64,000 nucleotides of DNA, taken from positions 1,302,001-1,366,000 of the forward strand of contig NZ_VRSV01000002.1 of assembly GCF_008017415.1 (NCBI RefSeq), read 5' to 3'. Below are positions 43,114-51,730 of this stretch, in pieces. The DNA comes from Microbacterium hatanonis (lineage in GTDB: Bacteria; Actinomycetota; Actinomycetes; Actinomycetales; Microbacteriaceae). The position numbers and the translations under genes are program-made. Positions within the stretch are counted from its first letter, which is position 1. Each line of letters starts with the position of its first letter. A model generated the notes under the pieces. It ran no database searches. It worked only from the letters and a program-made list of their open reading frames with translations, and had not been told where the DNA came from.

Positions 43114-43146
43114 GCGGTGGGAGGCCTTGGCGCTACCTCCCACCGC
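43114..43146. terminator. Hairpin between the MmyB-type gene and the surface phosphatase
   Basis: GCGGTGGGAGG (43114-43124) and CCTCCCACCGC (43136-43146) form a perfect 11-bp inverted repeat. It can terminate the phosphatase transcript but also contains the candidate MmyB operator at 43119-43137. Confidence 0.6.
43119..43137 (-). promoter_or_regulatory. Candidate MmyB-type operator upstream of the regulator gene
   Basis: GGGAGGCCTTGGCGCTACC on the plus strand, 32 nt upstream of the regulator start. It is shared with the element upstream of the alcohol dehydrogenase at 41019. Confidence 0.45.
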
Positions 43147-43163
43147 GAGCCGCGGGCGCGTCG

Positions 43164-45464
43164 TCAGGAACGACGTGAGCGCGTTACCCGCACCCTCACG
43201 GCGACGAAGGCCGCACCGAGGGCGAGGATCCCGAGGGCCACGATCGGAAGCAGGGCCGGGGCCTCCGCGCCGGTCGCCGCGAGGGCACCGCTCGCAGGCG
43301 GCGTCGCGCGGACGGTCGGGGTCGGGCTCGCCGTGGGCGAGCCGGCCGTGACGACACCGGATGCGTCGGCGCGCAGCGACAGCGAGGCGAAGCCCGCTTT
43401 CGTGCCGGTGACGGTGGCGCTCAGGCGCTGCCCGAGGTCGGCCTCGACCGGCGTGTACGCGAGGCCGGTCGCCCCCGAGATGACCTCGCTGCCGCGGTAC
43501 CACTGGTACGACAGCTGCACCGGGGCCGGCCCCCAGGTTCCCGGCGTCAGGGTGAGGGGATCTCCGACGACGGGCGCGCCGTGGATCGACGGAGTCCCCG
43601 CGGTCAGGGCCTCGAGAGCCGGCGTCGCGTTGATCAGCCGCAGCACTCCGTCGCGTGCTTCGAGGGTGGGCGTGTACCCGGCGGGAAGGCCGGTGAACCG
43701 CACGGCGTCCTCGTCGATCGCGGGCGCCGAGCCCGCGTAGGTCGCGATCACGACGTCGTCGGCGGGCACGAAGCCGTCGGCGACGGTGACTGTGAGCGAC
43801 CCGTCAACGTCGATGTCGCCGGCCACCCGCAGCGCGGGCTCGGCGGAGTCGACCGTCAGTCGCAGCTCGCCGCCCGTTCCCACGGTCAGATCCCCGGCCA
43901 CGACGACGGGGGCCGTCGCCGTCTCCGAGACGATGGCGTCGTCCACCGTGAGCGAGCCGGCACCGAGAGCGGTGGCCGACGATGCGACGAGCTCGCCGCC
44001 CTCGACGATCGTGTCGCCGGTGTAGGAGTTGTCGCCGGCGAGAGTGAGCGAACCGGTCCCGGTCTTGGTGAGCGCTCCCGGGCCCTCGATATCGTTGCTC
44101 CACGTGTCGGCGGCGGAGAAGCCGCCGTCGGCGGCGTCCATGTCGACGGTCACGTCCTCGACGAACGCGCTGTACCCGTCGGCGGCGGCGTAGAGGTTGA
44201 GGCGTCCCCATCCCTCGGCGTCGTCGAGCAGCGCGTACCCGGACTCCAGACCGGTGGACTGCAGCACCCACCGACGCTGGTCGGCGGTGAGGTAGGGCTG
44301 GCGGGTCTCGAGCAGCACCTCGGCTCCCTTGGGCACCGCGACGGGGAGCGTCGTGTCGCCCACGCGGGGGAGGCCGTAGGTGAGTCGTTCCGCGTACAGC
44401 GCCTCGTTCGCCTCGCCGTCGGCGAACGCGTCGTCGGCCGCGGGCGTGGTCTCCAGGAGAGCCGCGGCGGCATCGAGGGCGCGCTGCTTCAGCTCGGCGT
44501 TGACCGGGTTGTTGAGGGCGGCGGCGGCCACGGCGGTCGACATCATGCGCCCGCCGATGACGTCGGCGGGGGAGTGCATGCCCGCCACGATCCGCGTGTT
44601 GCCGATCTCGGAGCCGCTGGTCAGGAGCTCCTGGAACCGTTCGGGGGTCGCGTAGGCCAGCGCGTAGGTCGCCAGCCAGCCGGCGTTGGTGTGACCGCTC
44701 GGGTACCCGCCGTCGTCCTTCCATTCGGCATCGGACTTCTTGGCCGGCTCCAGGGTCGGAAGAACGTGCACGTCGTCGCTCCAGCGGAAGGGGCGCGCGT
44801 AGTTGTAATAGGCCTTCGAGGGGTTGGTGGATGCGGAGCTCGCCCGGAAGGTGTTGACGAGCTCGACCATGGCGCCGTAGGTCGTGCCGGTGTCGGCCCA
44901 GGTGCGGTTCGAGTTGCCCGCGTCGTCGTACTTCACGGTCGTCGCGTCGGCGGGGATCTCGTCGGGGATCGAGGTGCCGGCATTCGTGCCGGTTCGGAAC
45001 TCCGCAGCGTAAGGGCCGAGACCGGCGATCGCGGAGTAGTTCTGGTTGCGGCGATCGGTGAGGTACGCCGCGATCGCCTGCTCGGGGGTGCGCGTCCGGG
45101 TGATCCGCGCCGACTCGGCGATGTTCGCGTCGAGCACGGTGCGGTTCTTCACGGTGCCCACGCTCTCGGGAAGGAACTTCCCGTTCGCGTCGAACTCCGC
45201 CGTCGGCGAATCCTCGGGAGTCCAGTACTGGAGCATCGGCGAGAGGAGGCCGATCGCCGCGTTCGTCTCGGGCGTCCTGTTCGCCGACTCGTTCGTGTTC
45301 CAGGAGTCCACGAAGTAGCGTCCCCAGGCGTCGGGGACCGGCGTGATGGAGTCTGCCGGCTCGGCGTGCGCGGGTGCGGCGATGCCGCACGCGAGCGCGG
45401 CGGTCAGGGCGGTCGCGAGTGCGACACGGAATCGACGCTCGTGGCGCGCGATCGGTGCGTTCAT
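43164..45464 (-). CDS. Cell-wall-anchored acid phosphatase (PAP2 superfamily) with autotransporter-type repeat
   Basis: The 766-residue protein has a signal peptide cleaved near AHA-EP (34/35) and a class A acid-phosphatase domain with the complete signature: K217-x6-R224-P, PSGH 255-258 and R291-x5-H297-x3-D301. It is followed by an autotransporter-associated beta repeat (about 462-495, GALTKTGTGSLTLAGDNSYTG-like core), Ig-like modules near 600-680 and a sorting signal LAATG (728-732), a membrane segment and a basic end. LAxTG is the preferred motif of actinobacterial class E sortases. It should hydrolyse phosphomonoesters at the cell surface. Confidence 0.87.
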   Translation of the reverse strand: MNAPIARHERRFRVALATALTAALACGIAAPAHAEPADSITPVPDAWGRYFVDSWNTNESANRTPETNAAIGLLSPMLQYWTPEDSPTAEFDANGKFLPESVGTVKNRTVLDANIAESARITRTRTPEQAIAAYLTDRRNQNYSAIAGLGPYAAEFRTGTNAGTSIPDEIPADATTVKYDDAGNSNRTWADTGTTYGAMVELVNTFRASSASTNPSKAYYNYARPFRWSDDVHVLPTLEPAKKSDAEWKDDGGYPSGHTNAGWLATYALAYATPERFQELLTSGSEIGNTRIVAGMHSPADVIGGRMMSTAVAAAALNNPVNAELKQRALDAAAALLETTPAADDAFADGEANEALYAERLTYGLPRVGDTTLPVAVPKGAEVLLETRQPYLTADQRRWVLQSTGLESGYALLDDAEGWGRLNLYAAADGYSAFVEDVTVDMDAADGGFSAADTWSNDIEGPGALTKTGTGSLTLAGDNSYTGDTIVEGGELVASSATALGAGSLTVDDAIVSETATAPVVVAGDLTVGTGGELRLTVDSAEPALRVAGDIDVDGSLTVTVADGFVPADDVVIATYAGSAPAIDEDAVRFTGLPAGYTPTLEARDGVLRLINATPALEALTAGTPSIHGAPVVGDPLTLTPGTWGPAPVQLSYQWYRGSEVISGATGLAYTPVEADLGQRLSATVTGTKAGFASLSLRADASGVVTAGSPTASPTPTVRATPPASGALAATGAEAPALLPIVALGILALGAAFVAVRVRVTRSRRS

Positions 45465-45588
45465 TCGGAGTTCTCCAGCGAGATCGTCGCCCGCGCCGGT
45501 GCGCGGGTCGATTCGATTGAAGACACCGATGGTCAACGGTCTGCGAACCGCAGGTGAACGGCGCGCTCTCTCGGGCGCCCCTCGCGGG

Positions 45589-46089
45589 TCAGTGGGTCTC
45601 GGCCGAGACTTGGTCGACGGCGTCCGCCATCCGCTCCAAGAAGGCGACGATCGCCTCGGCCTCCGACTCGCCGACCTCGCGGGTCGCACCCATCATCCGC
45701 TCGTGCATGTCGCCCAAGGTTGCGCGCACCGAATCGTCTGCGCTCTCCGTCGCCGAGATCGTCACACTCCGGCGGTCGGTGGGGTGGGGGCGGCGCGTGA
45801 TGTAGCCGGACGTCTCCAGACGATCGAGCAGAGCCGTCGTGGATGCGGTGGACACGCCTAAGTACTTCGCCACCTCTGTCGGTGTGGCCGTGCCACTCTG
45901 CGTCCCGCGTCGGATGACGAATCTCAGAGCCGCGAGTTCGTTCTCGCCCATCGACATCGCGGCACGGGTGCGGCGGCGCATCGCCACCTCGGCCGCCTGA
46001 TAGAGCCGGAGCGCCTGAAGGAGCCGGCGACCGCGCGCCGCCTGCTCCTCACTGGAGTACCAGTAGGCGCTCGTGTCGTTCAGCGTCAT
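45589..46089 (-). CDS. MarR-family transcriptional regulator
   Basis: The 166-residue protein has a winged HTH with TPTEVAKYLGVSTASTTALLDRL and the wing RRPHPTDRRSVTI. ATG 46089 has GAGGATGG-like purines upstream; ATG 46098 is an alternative. It diverges from a DUF7882-type two-gene operon, and a palindrome lies between them. Confidence 0.88.
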   Translation of the reverse strand: MTLNDTSAYWYSSEEQAARGRRLLQALRLYQAAEVAMRRRTRAAMSMGENELAALRFVIRRGTQSGTATPTEVAKYLGVSTASTTALLDRLETSGYITRRPHPTDRRSVTISATESADDSVRATLGDMHERMMGATREVGESEAEAIVAFLERMADAVDQVSAETH

Positions 46090-46121
46090 GGAAACCATCC
46101 TCGAGATCGGCGTTTGCCTAA

Positions 46122-46140
46122 TTGCTAGCCTAACTAGTAA
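46122..46140. promoter_or_regulatory. Candidate MarR operator
   Basis: TTGCTAGCCTAACTAGTAA is a 19-bp imperfect palindrome of the MarR type and is strikingly AT-rich for this genome. It sits between the MarR gene and the divergent DUF7882 gene. Confidence 0.65.
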
Positions 46141-46192
46141 CGTAACCAGCGAGCAACAAGGCATACGAGTTATCAGGGAAACGGGGTCAGTC

Positions 46193-46546
46193 ATGGCACA
46201 GCTTTACTACGGCAACAGCGCCGATCCGATCGAGATGCCCGACAGACTGCTGGCCCACGTGAAGGTCGTCCTCGCGACCAAGCTGCGTCGAAGCGAAAGC
46301 TTCACCCTGTCGTGGCAGCACCCCGATGACGCCGTCGGTGCGCGGTCCACCATCTGGATCCAGCCCTCCATACCCCTGCGTTTCGTCTTCTCCTCCCCAG
46401 AGCCCGAGGCGCTCGATCCCGCCTTCCTCAAAGAACTCGCGAATGCCGCGAACTCGTCAGGCGGTCTGACCATCGACACGAGCACTCCGGTGCCGGCCTC
46501 CGAGGCGGCTCCCGATCGCCCCCGCGCCGTTCTCCGGGCCGCATGA
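46193..46546 (+). CDS. DUF7882-like small protein
   Basis: The 117-residue protein begins MAQLYYGNSADPIEMPDRLL and has AHVKVVLATKLRRSESFTLSW, WIQPSIPLRFVF and ANSSGGL motifs, which match the DUF7882 family common in Microbacteriaceae and sometimes mislabelled as DNA ligase. Its function is unknown. It overlaps the next gene by ATGA and is probably controlled by the divergent MarR protein. Confidence 0.75.
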   Translation: MAQLYYGNSADPIEMPDRLLAHVKVVLATKLRRSESFTLSWQHPDDAVGARSTIWIQPSIPLRFVFSSPEPEALDPAFLKELANAANSSGGLTIDTSTPVPASEAAPDRPRAVLRAA

Positions 46547-46881
46547 TGACCACCGTCGCCCCGGCACTGCGGAGCTTCGCCGCGCTGCGATGGTCGGAGG
46601 TCGAACCCGGCTTCCACGTCGGCGAGCGCGACGGGGAGTTCGTCGGGTATGTCGATACGAATGCCGACGGGACGTTCGTCGCCTTCGACGGCCACTCCAC
46701 CGCGGTAGGCCGGTTCCGATCGCTGGCCGAAGCGAAAGCGTCCCTCCTGACGACCGATCACCCCGCGAACGTCCGCCGCGACCGCCTCACGCGGCGCGTC
46801 GCGCTCGGCGTGGCCACCGGCGTCGGGGCGGTCGCCGCGGGTCTCGCCCTCACCGCCGGAGTCCTCGCTCCCTTCCTTTGA
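46543..46881 (+). CDS. Small protein with C-terminal membrane segment
   Basis: The 112-residue protein has a soluble domain (VEPGFHVGERDGEFVGYV, FRSLAEAKASLL) and one C-terminal membrane segment (about 88-110). I do not recognise a family. It overlaps the DUF7882-like gene by ATGA; ATG 46546 is the alternative start. The pair probably forms a functional unit under MarR control. Confidence 0.65.
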   Translation: MMTTVAPALRSFAALRWSEVEPGFHVGERDGEFVGYVDTNADGTFVAFDGHSTAVGRFRSLAEAKASLLTTDHPANVRRDRLTRRVALGVATGVGAVAAGLALTAGVLAPFL

Positions 46882-46903
46882 TCCCCCCTCAGGTCGCGAA
46901 GCA

Positions 46904-46945
46904 GAGGACCCGGCCGCCCTCACCAGGGCGGCCGGGTCCTTCTCC
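46904..46945. terminator. Terminator between the DUF7882 operon and the catalase
   Basis: GGACCCGGCCGCCCT (46906-46920), CACC loop and a perfect complementary arm (46925-46939), followed by TTCTCCCTT. The flanking genes converge. Confidence 0.9.
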
Positions 46946-46953
46946 CTTACGGG

Positions 46954-47907
46954 TCAGCTCTTCATGGCTTCGAAGGTCATGTCGATGTCGGCCATCTCCA
47001 TCGCGGCGGTCGCCTCGATGAGATCGCGCAGCTCCTTGTCGGCGCCCGGCGCGAATTCCTCCGGACGTTCAGGAGCAATCTCCAGGGGAGCTCCCTCAGG
47101 CGCCTGCTGCGACGCATCCAGCTCGGTGCCGTCGTTCGACGGTGACATGCCCTGGAAGATCTTGCCGGCTTCGGACTGGTCGCCCAGATCGAACGAGAAC
47201 TGCTTGCTCTGCAGACCGAGGTCGACGAGGCGCTTGACCTCGGGGAACCGCTCCGCGTTCGTCTTCGGGATCGGCAGCGACGTGCGCCAGTTGACGCCCA
47301 AGGTCTCGAGAGCCTTCGCGTAGGCGTTCTCGTGAGCCTGGTCGCGCACGATCAGGTACGAGATCGTCGAGCGGGCGGTCTTGTTGTCGGTCATCTCGTA
47401 CATCCGGCATTTCTGCAGGCGCCCAGTCGACTCGAGCATGAGGTTGTAGAGCAGATCGAGCACGAGGTTGCCGGAGTTGTAGACGTAGCTGCCGCTCCAC
47501 GGGTTTCCTGCGGCATCGACGGGGAGGGCGCCCTGAGCGCCCACCAGGTAGTGATGGATGTTGCTGTGGTCGAGCGCGATGTTCAGCGGCGTCGCCCCTG
47601 CGGCTCCGGGCTTGTCCACCGGGTCGGACTTCTTGCCGCTGTACTGGGGCGAACCGTCGAGCAGCCGGGAGATCGTGGTGCCGATGAGTTCGACGTGCGA
47701 GATCTCCTCGGTACCGATGCCCTGGATGAGGTCCTTGTAGGGCTTGCCCGACGGCCCGCGGAAGTTGATGCTCTGGAAGAGGTACTGCATCATCGTGCGC
47801 ATCTCACCGAACTGGCCGCCGAGCCCCTCCTGTAGTGCGTTCGCGGCGGCCGGGTCGGGCTCGTCCTGCTCGATGGGATTGATCAGGCGTTGGAGGTGGA
47901 AGTACAC
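46954..47907 (-). CDS. Manganese catalase
   Basis: The 317-residue protein matches the dimanganese catalases: YFHLQRLINPIEQDEPDP at the start, EGLGGQFGEMRTMMQYLFQ, then GTEEISHVELIGTTI with a Glu-x-x-His pair, and a later DQAHENAYAKAL. It splits hydrogen peroxide. GTG 47907 is chosen because GAAAGGA lies 6-8 nt upstream and the family starts with YFHLQ; the longer frame adds ten atypical residues. Peroxide made by the flavin oxidase genes may be a source, but the genes are not linked. Confidence 0.93.
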   Translation of the reverse strand: MYFHLQRLINPIEQDEPDPAAANALQEGLGGQFGEMRTMMQYLFQSINFRGPSGKPYKDLIQGIGTEEISHVELIGTTISRLLDGSPQYSGKKSDPVDKPGAAGATPLNIALDHSNIHHYLVGAQGALPVDAAGNPWSGSYVYNSGNLVLDLLYNLMLESTGRLQKCRMYEMTDNKTARSTISYLIVRDQAHENAYAKALETLGVNWRTSLPIPKTNAERFPEVKRLVDLGLQSKQFSFDLGDQSEAGKIFQGMSPSNDGTELDASQQAPEGAPLEIAPERPEEFAPGADKELRDLIEATAAMEMADIDMTFEAMKS

Positions 47908-48031
47908 GGTGGTTCCTTTCGGGGGGAGGGAAGCCACGATCCGCCCCCTCCCTGGACGATCCGACCGCCTAGCCGAGCCCCCTGCGGTCGACTACTGTCG
48001 ACGGGCCGATCGGCCGACGAAGGAGAGTGCG

Positions 48032-48922
48032 ATGAAGACACGGATGCTGGCGCAACGCGAAGTCTCGGCGATCGGCCTCGGCGCGATGCCCCTCTCCATG
48101 AACAACGACGGGGTCTACCCCACCCCCGATGAGGCCGTCGCGACCGTGCACGCCGCCCTCGACGCCGGCGTCACGCTGATCGACACCGCCGACATCTACG
48201 CGCCGGCCTGGAACGAGGTGGGGCACAACGAGCGCATCGTCGCCGAGGCCGTCCGCACCTGGGCGGGCGACGCATCCGGGGTCCTGCTGACGACCAAAGG
48301 CGGGATCACCCGCGCCGAGGGCGAGCAGTGGGGGCGCGACGGTTCCCTCGACTACCTCCGCTCCGCGGTCGAGGCGTCGCTGCGCAACCTCGGCGTCGAC
48401 AGGATCGAGTTGTACCAGTACCACCGGCCCGACCGCTCGCTCGTGTACGCCCGCATCATCGAGAACCTCGCGACGCTGCGCGATGAAGGACTCATCGGTG
48501 CGATCGGCGTCTCCAACGCCAGCGTCGAGGAGATCGAGATCGCGCAGGACGTGCTCGGCGAGGGAGGGCTCGCGAGCGTGCAGAACGAGTTCTCGCCGCG
48601 GCACCCGGGGAGCATCGACGAGCTGCGCCACTGCTCCGAGAACGGCATCGCCTTCCTGCCGTGGAGCCCGCTGGGCGGAACCGGCGGCGGAGCTCGCACC
48701 GTCGGGGATCGATTCGCCGCCTTCGCCGAGATCGCCCGAGCTCACGACGTCAGCCCGCAGCGGGTGGTGCTCGCGTGGGAGCTCGCGCTCGGCGAGACGG
48801 TGATCCCGATCCCGGGGGCGCGACGCGCATCGTCGATCGTCGACTCGGCGTCGGCGGCCGACCTGGTGCTCAGCGACGACGAGGTCGCGCGGTGCTCCTT
48901 CTCTGTGGGCATCGACGCGTGA
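48032..48922 (+). CDS. Aldo/keto reductase
   Basis: The 296-residue protein has the AKR active-site tetrad: Asp in LIDTADIY, Tyr in the same segment, Lys in LLTTKGG and His in LYQYHRPD. The NADPH-binding motif IPIPGARRAS is at the C-terminus. It reduces carbonyl compounds with an unknown natural substrate. AAGGAGAG precedes ATG 48032. Confidence 0.9.
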   Translation: MKTRMLAQREVSAIGLGAMPLSMNNDGVYPTPDEAVATVHAALDAGVTLIDTADIYAPAWNEVGHNERIVAEAVRTWAGDASGVLLTTKGGITRAEGEQWGRDGSLDYLRSAVEASLRNLGVDRIELYQYHRPDRSLVYARIIENLATLRDEGLIGAIGVSNASVEEIEIAQDVLGEGGLASVQNEFSPRHPGSIDELRHCSENGIAFLPWSPLGGTGGGARTVGDRFAAFAEIARAHDVSPQRVVLAWELALGETVIPIPGARRASSIVDSASAADLVLSDDEVARCSFSVGIDA

Positions 48923-48937
48923 CCGCGTAGCCCGTCG

Positions 48938-49105
48938 TCAGAGGAGGCTGTCGGTGCCGTCGTCGTCGGCCTGGGCGGCGCGCTCGCGTATCTCGTCCTC
49001 GTCGAGGGGGATCGAAGACGTGGCGGGCGCGGACGGCGGTTCGGTCTCGGGCCGCGGGCGACCCTCGTCGTCGCCGACGGGTGGGGTGCTCTCGGTCATC
49101 GTCAT
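48938..49105 (-). CDS. Small acidic protein
   Basis: ATG 49105 opens a 55-codon frame with a GAAAGAAGGAA ribosome-binding site. The protein is highly acidic (EDEIRERAAQADDDGTDSLL at the end) with a Pro-rich middle and no membrane segment. A second ATG is two codons in. The reading frame is convincing because of the ribosome-binding site and codon use, but no family is recognised. Confidence 0.55.
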   Translation of the reverse strand: MTMTESTPPVGDDEGRPRPETEPPSAPATSSIPLDEDEIRERAAQADDDGTDSLL

Positions 49106-49246
49106 TTCCTTCTTTCGGGCCGTGCGCCGGGGCCGGTGAACGGACGGGTCATCCCGACACCTTGAGGCCTGTCAACCCCCTGGGGACCCGGTGTGCACCG
49201 GCGGAGGGTGAGAGTACACCCCCGAACGAATGGAAGTGCCCCTGAC

Positions 49247-50419
49247 ATGAAGGCTCTCACGTGGCAGGGGCGGCGCGACCTCGCCGTCGTCGACGTCCCC
49301 GATCCCCGGATCGAAGAACCCGGTGACGCGATCGTGCGGATCACCTCGTCGGCCATCTGCGGCTCCGACCTGCATCTCTACGAGCTCTTCGGTCCTTTCC
49401 TGGACAAGGGCGACATCCTCGGTCACGAGCCGATGGGCGTCGTCGTCGAGGTCGGTGCCGGGGTGACGAAGCTCAAGGTCGGCGATCGCGTCGTGGTGCC
49501 GTTCAACATCTCCTGCGGCGAGTGCTTCATGTGCCGCCACGGTCTGCAGTCGCAGTGCGAGACGACGCAGGTCACCGAGTACGGCAGCGGCGCTTCGCTG
49601 TTCGGGTACACCAAGCTCTACGGGCAGGTGCCCGGCGGCCAGGCGGAATACCTGCGGGTGCCGCTGGCCGACTACAACTCCGTCGTCGTGGGCGCCGACC
49701 TCCCCGACGAGCGCTACCTCTTCCTCAGCGACATCCTGCCCACCGCCTGGCAGGGCGTGCAGTACGCCCAGGTGCCCGACGGCGGCACGCTCGCGGTGAT
49801 GGGCCTCGGGCCGGTGGGGCAGTTCGTCGCCCGCATCGGCGCGCACCTCGGGTACCGCGTGATCGCCTCGGACCCGGTCGCCGAGCGGCGCGCGCTCGCT
49901 GAGAAGTACGGTGTGCAGGTCGCCGATCCCGACGAGATCGAAGGTCTCGTGAGCGAGGCGACGGAGGGGCGCGGCGCCGACGGCGTGGTCGACGCGGTCG
50001 GCATGGAGGCGCACGGCAATGCGCTCGTCTCGGCGTTCCAGAAGGCCACTGCGGTCCTGCCTGACGCGCTCGCCCGTCCCTTGATGGACAATGCGGGCGT
50101 CGACCGACTGGCCGCGCTCCATTCGGCGATCGACCTCGCTCGCCGCGGCGGGACGGTATCCATCAGCGGCGTGTACGCCGGTGACGCCGACGTGATGCCG
50201 ATGAAGACGATGTTCGACAAGCAGCTCACTCTCAAAATGGGTCAGTGCAACGTCAAGCGGTGGGTCGACACCCTCCTGCCGCTCGTCGAAGACCCCGCCG
50301 ATCCGCTCGGTACGACCGATCTCGTGACGCACACGGTTGGGCTCGACGACGCGCCCCGCATGTACGAGGTCTTCCAGAAGAAGGAGGACGGATGCATCAA
50401 GGTGGTGGTGAAGCCCTGA
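49247..50419 (+). CDS. Zinc-dependent alcohol dehydrogenase (formaldehyde dehydrogenase-like)
   Basis: The 390-residue dehydrogenase has catalytic zinc ligands ICGSDLHLYE and GHEP, the complete structural-zinc motif CGECFMCRHGLQSQC (C-x2-C-x2-C-x7-C), and the cofactor site MGLGPVGQFVARIGAHLG. Members of the FdhA branch oxidise formaldehyde or related aldehydes without glutathione, but the substrate here is not proven. It is longer than the first alcohol dehydrogenase because of an insertion near residue 270. Confidence 0.88.
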   Translation: MKALTWQGRRDLAVVDVPDPRIEEPGDAIVRITSSAICGSDLHLYELFGPFLDKGDILGHEPMGVVVEVGAGVTKLKVGDRVVVPFNISCGECFMCRHGLQSQCETTQVTEYGSGASLFGYTKLYGQVPGGQAEYLRVPLADYNSVVVGADLPDERYLFLSDILPTAWQGVQYAQVPDGGTLAVMGLGPVGQFVARIGAHLGYRVIASDPVAERRALAEKYGVQVADPDEIEGLVSEATEGRGADGVVDAVGMEAHGNALVSAFQKATAVLPDALARPLMDNAGVDRLAALHSAIDLARRGGTVSISGVYAGDADVMPMKTMFDKQLTLKMGQCNVKRWVDTLLPLVEDPADPLGTTDLVTHTVGLDDAPRMYEVFQKKEDGCIKVVVKP

Positions 50420-50601
50420 CGGGCCGGTGGGCGCGCAGCAGCGCCACGCGGCCCATCGAGATCCCGCACCTGCCGCCGCTCGCTCCGCGGCAGCCGCGCA
50501 CGGGTGCGGAGGGCGGGGGAGCAGCCTCTCCCCAGACCGGCGACGTGCGTGGCACGCGCCGCATCGAAGGTGCAGCGTGACCTCGGGCGCCCCGGTGAGG
50601 T
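50420..50601. other. Intergenic region upstream of rplM
   Basis: No gene is supported. It contains GC-rich stretches with short stems and leads into the rplM promoter. Confidence 0.5.
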
Positions 50602-50630
50602 TTGGATGCTGCGGACGAATGCCGTAGTCT
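50602..50630 (+). promoter_or_regulatory. rplM promoter
   Basis: TTGGAT (50602-50607), 17 bp, TAGTCT (50625-50630). Transcription should start near 50637, leaving a leader of about 135 nt before the rplM start. Confidence 0.7.
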
Positions 50631-50636
50631 GTCCCT

Positions 50637-50771
50637 TTGGTGCCTCCGCCTGACGGAGGTCACTGCGAACGTGAGCCCTCCACCGGCCTGTTCCCCGCTT
50701 TTTCCGCGGGGCAACGACCACCGGAGCGGGATTCACGAACTCCTCCGTTCGAACCAGAAAGCAGTCTCACT
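50637..50771 (+). promoter_or_regulatory. Structured 5' leader of rplM-rpsI
   Basis: The leader contains CCTCCG-CCTGA-CGGAGG (50643-50659) and CCCCGC-TTTTTCC-GCGGGG (50693-50711), two perfect 6-bp hairpins. Ribosomal-protein leaders of this kind often bind their own product (L13 or S9) for autoregulation; that is inference here. Confidence 0.45.
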
Positions 50772-51218
50772 GTGACGCGCACATTTACCCCCAAGGCTGG
50801 CGAAATCCAGCGCGAGTGGCTTGTCATCGACGCGACCGACGTCGTGCTCGGTCGTCTCGCCTCGCACGCGGCGGTCCTCCTCCGCGGCAAGCACAAGGCG
50901 ACCTTCGCCAACCACATGGATGCCGGTGACTTCGTCATCGTCATCAACGCCGAGAAGGTCGCCCTGACCGGCCAGAAGCTCGAGAAGAAGAAGGCGTACC
51001 GCCACTCCGGTTACCCGGGCGGCCTCAAGTCCGTCACCTACGGCGAGCTGATCGAGAAGAACCCCGAGCGCGCGGTCGAGAAGGCCATCCGCGGCATGCT
51101 CCCCAAGAACAGCCTGGGCGCGCAGCAGCTCCGCAAGCTCAAGGTCTACCGCGGCGCCGAGCACCCCCACGGTGCACAGCAGCCCAAGACCTACACCTTC
51201 GACCAGGTCGCCCAGTAG
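50772..51218 (+). CDS. rplM: 50S ribosomal protein L13
   Basis: The 148-residue protein has [16 protein letters not shown] at the start, the [13 protein letters not shown] motif, [10 protein letters not shown] and [10 protein letters not shown], all diagnostic of L13. It binds 23S rRNA early in 50S assembly. The GTG at 50772 begins the conserved TRTFTPKAG sequence; upstream ATG choices are in the untranslated leader. rpsI follows after 27 bp. Confidence 0.97.
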   Translation: MTRTFTPKAGEIQREWLVIDATDVVLGRLASHAAVLLRGKHKATFANHMDAGDFVIVINAEKVALTGQKLEKKKAYRHSGYPGGLKSVTYGELIEKNPERAVEKAIRGMLPKNSLGAQQLRKLKVYRGAEHPHGAQQPKTYTFDQVAQ

Positions 51219-51245
51219 GCGCGAGAGATTTAGAGGATAACTATC

Positions 51246-51716
51246 GTGTCGGACATCGACCCCACCAACTACTCCACCGAGACGCCGCTCGACCAGGCGG
51301 CAGCCGAGGCCCCGCGCCCCGTGCTCTCCGTTCCCGGCGCGGCCGTCGGTCGCCGCAAGCAGGCCATCGCCCGCGTGCGCATCGTCCCCGGTTCGGGAAC
51401 GATCACGGTCAACGGCCGCTCGTTCGAGGACTACTTCCCGAACAAGCTCCACCAGCAGCTGATCAACGACCCGTTCACGGTGCTGAACCTCACCGACGCC
51501 TACGACGTCATCGTGCGCGTCTCCGGTGGCGGCCCCTCGGGCCAGGCCGGTGCCGTGCGTCTGGGCATCGCCCGCTCGCTGAACGAGATCGACCTCGAGA
51601 ACAACCGCCCGGCGCTGAAGAAGGCCGGCTTCCTGTCGCGCGACGCTCGCGTCAAGGAGCGCAAGAAGGCTGGTCTCAAGAAGGCCCGTAAGGCGCCTCA
51701 GTACTCGAAGCGCTGA
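51246..51716 (+). CDS. rpsI: 30S ribosomal protein S9
   Basis: The 156-residue protein has [23 protein letters not shown] and the conserved C-terminal [12 protein letters not shown] that reaches the P-site tRNA. An acidic N-terminal extension of about 28 residues is typical of actinobacteria. GTG 51246 follows an AGAGGATAA ribosome-binding region. It is the second gene of the rplM operon. Confidence 0.97.
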   Translation: MSDIDPTNYSTETPLDQAAAEAPRPVLSVPGAAVGRRKQAIARVRIVPGSGTITVNGRSFEDYFPNKLHQQLINDPFTVLNLTDAYDVIVRVSGGGPSGQAGAVRLGIARSLNEIDLENNRPALKKAGFLSRDARVKERKKAGLKKARKAPQYSKR

Positions 51717-51730
51717 GTCCGGCTGCCCGT

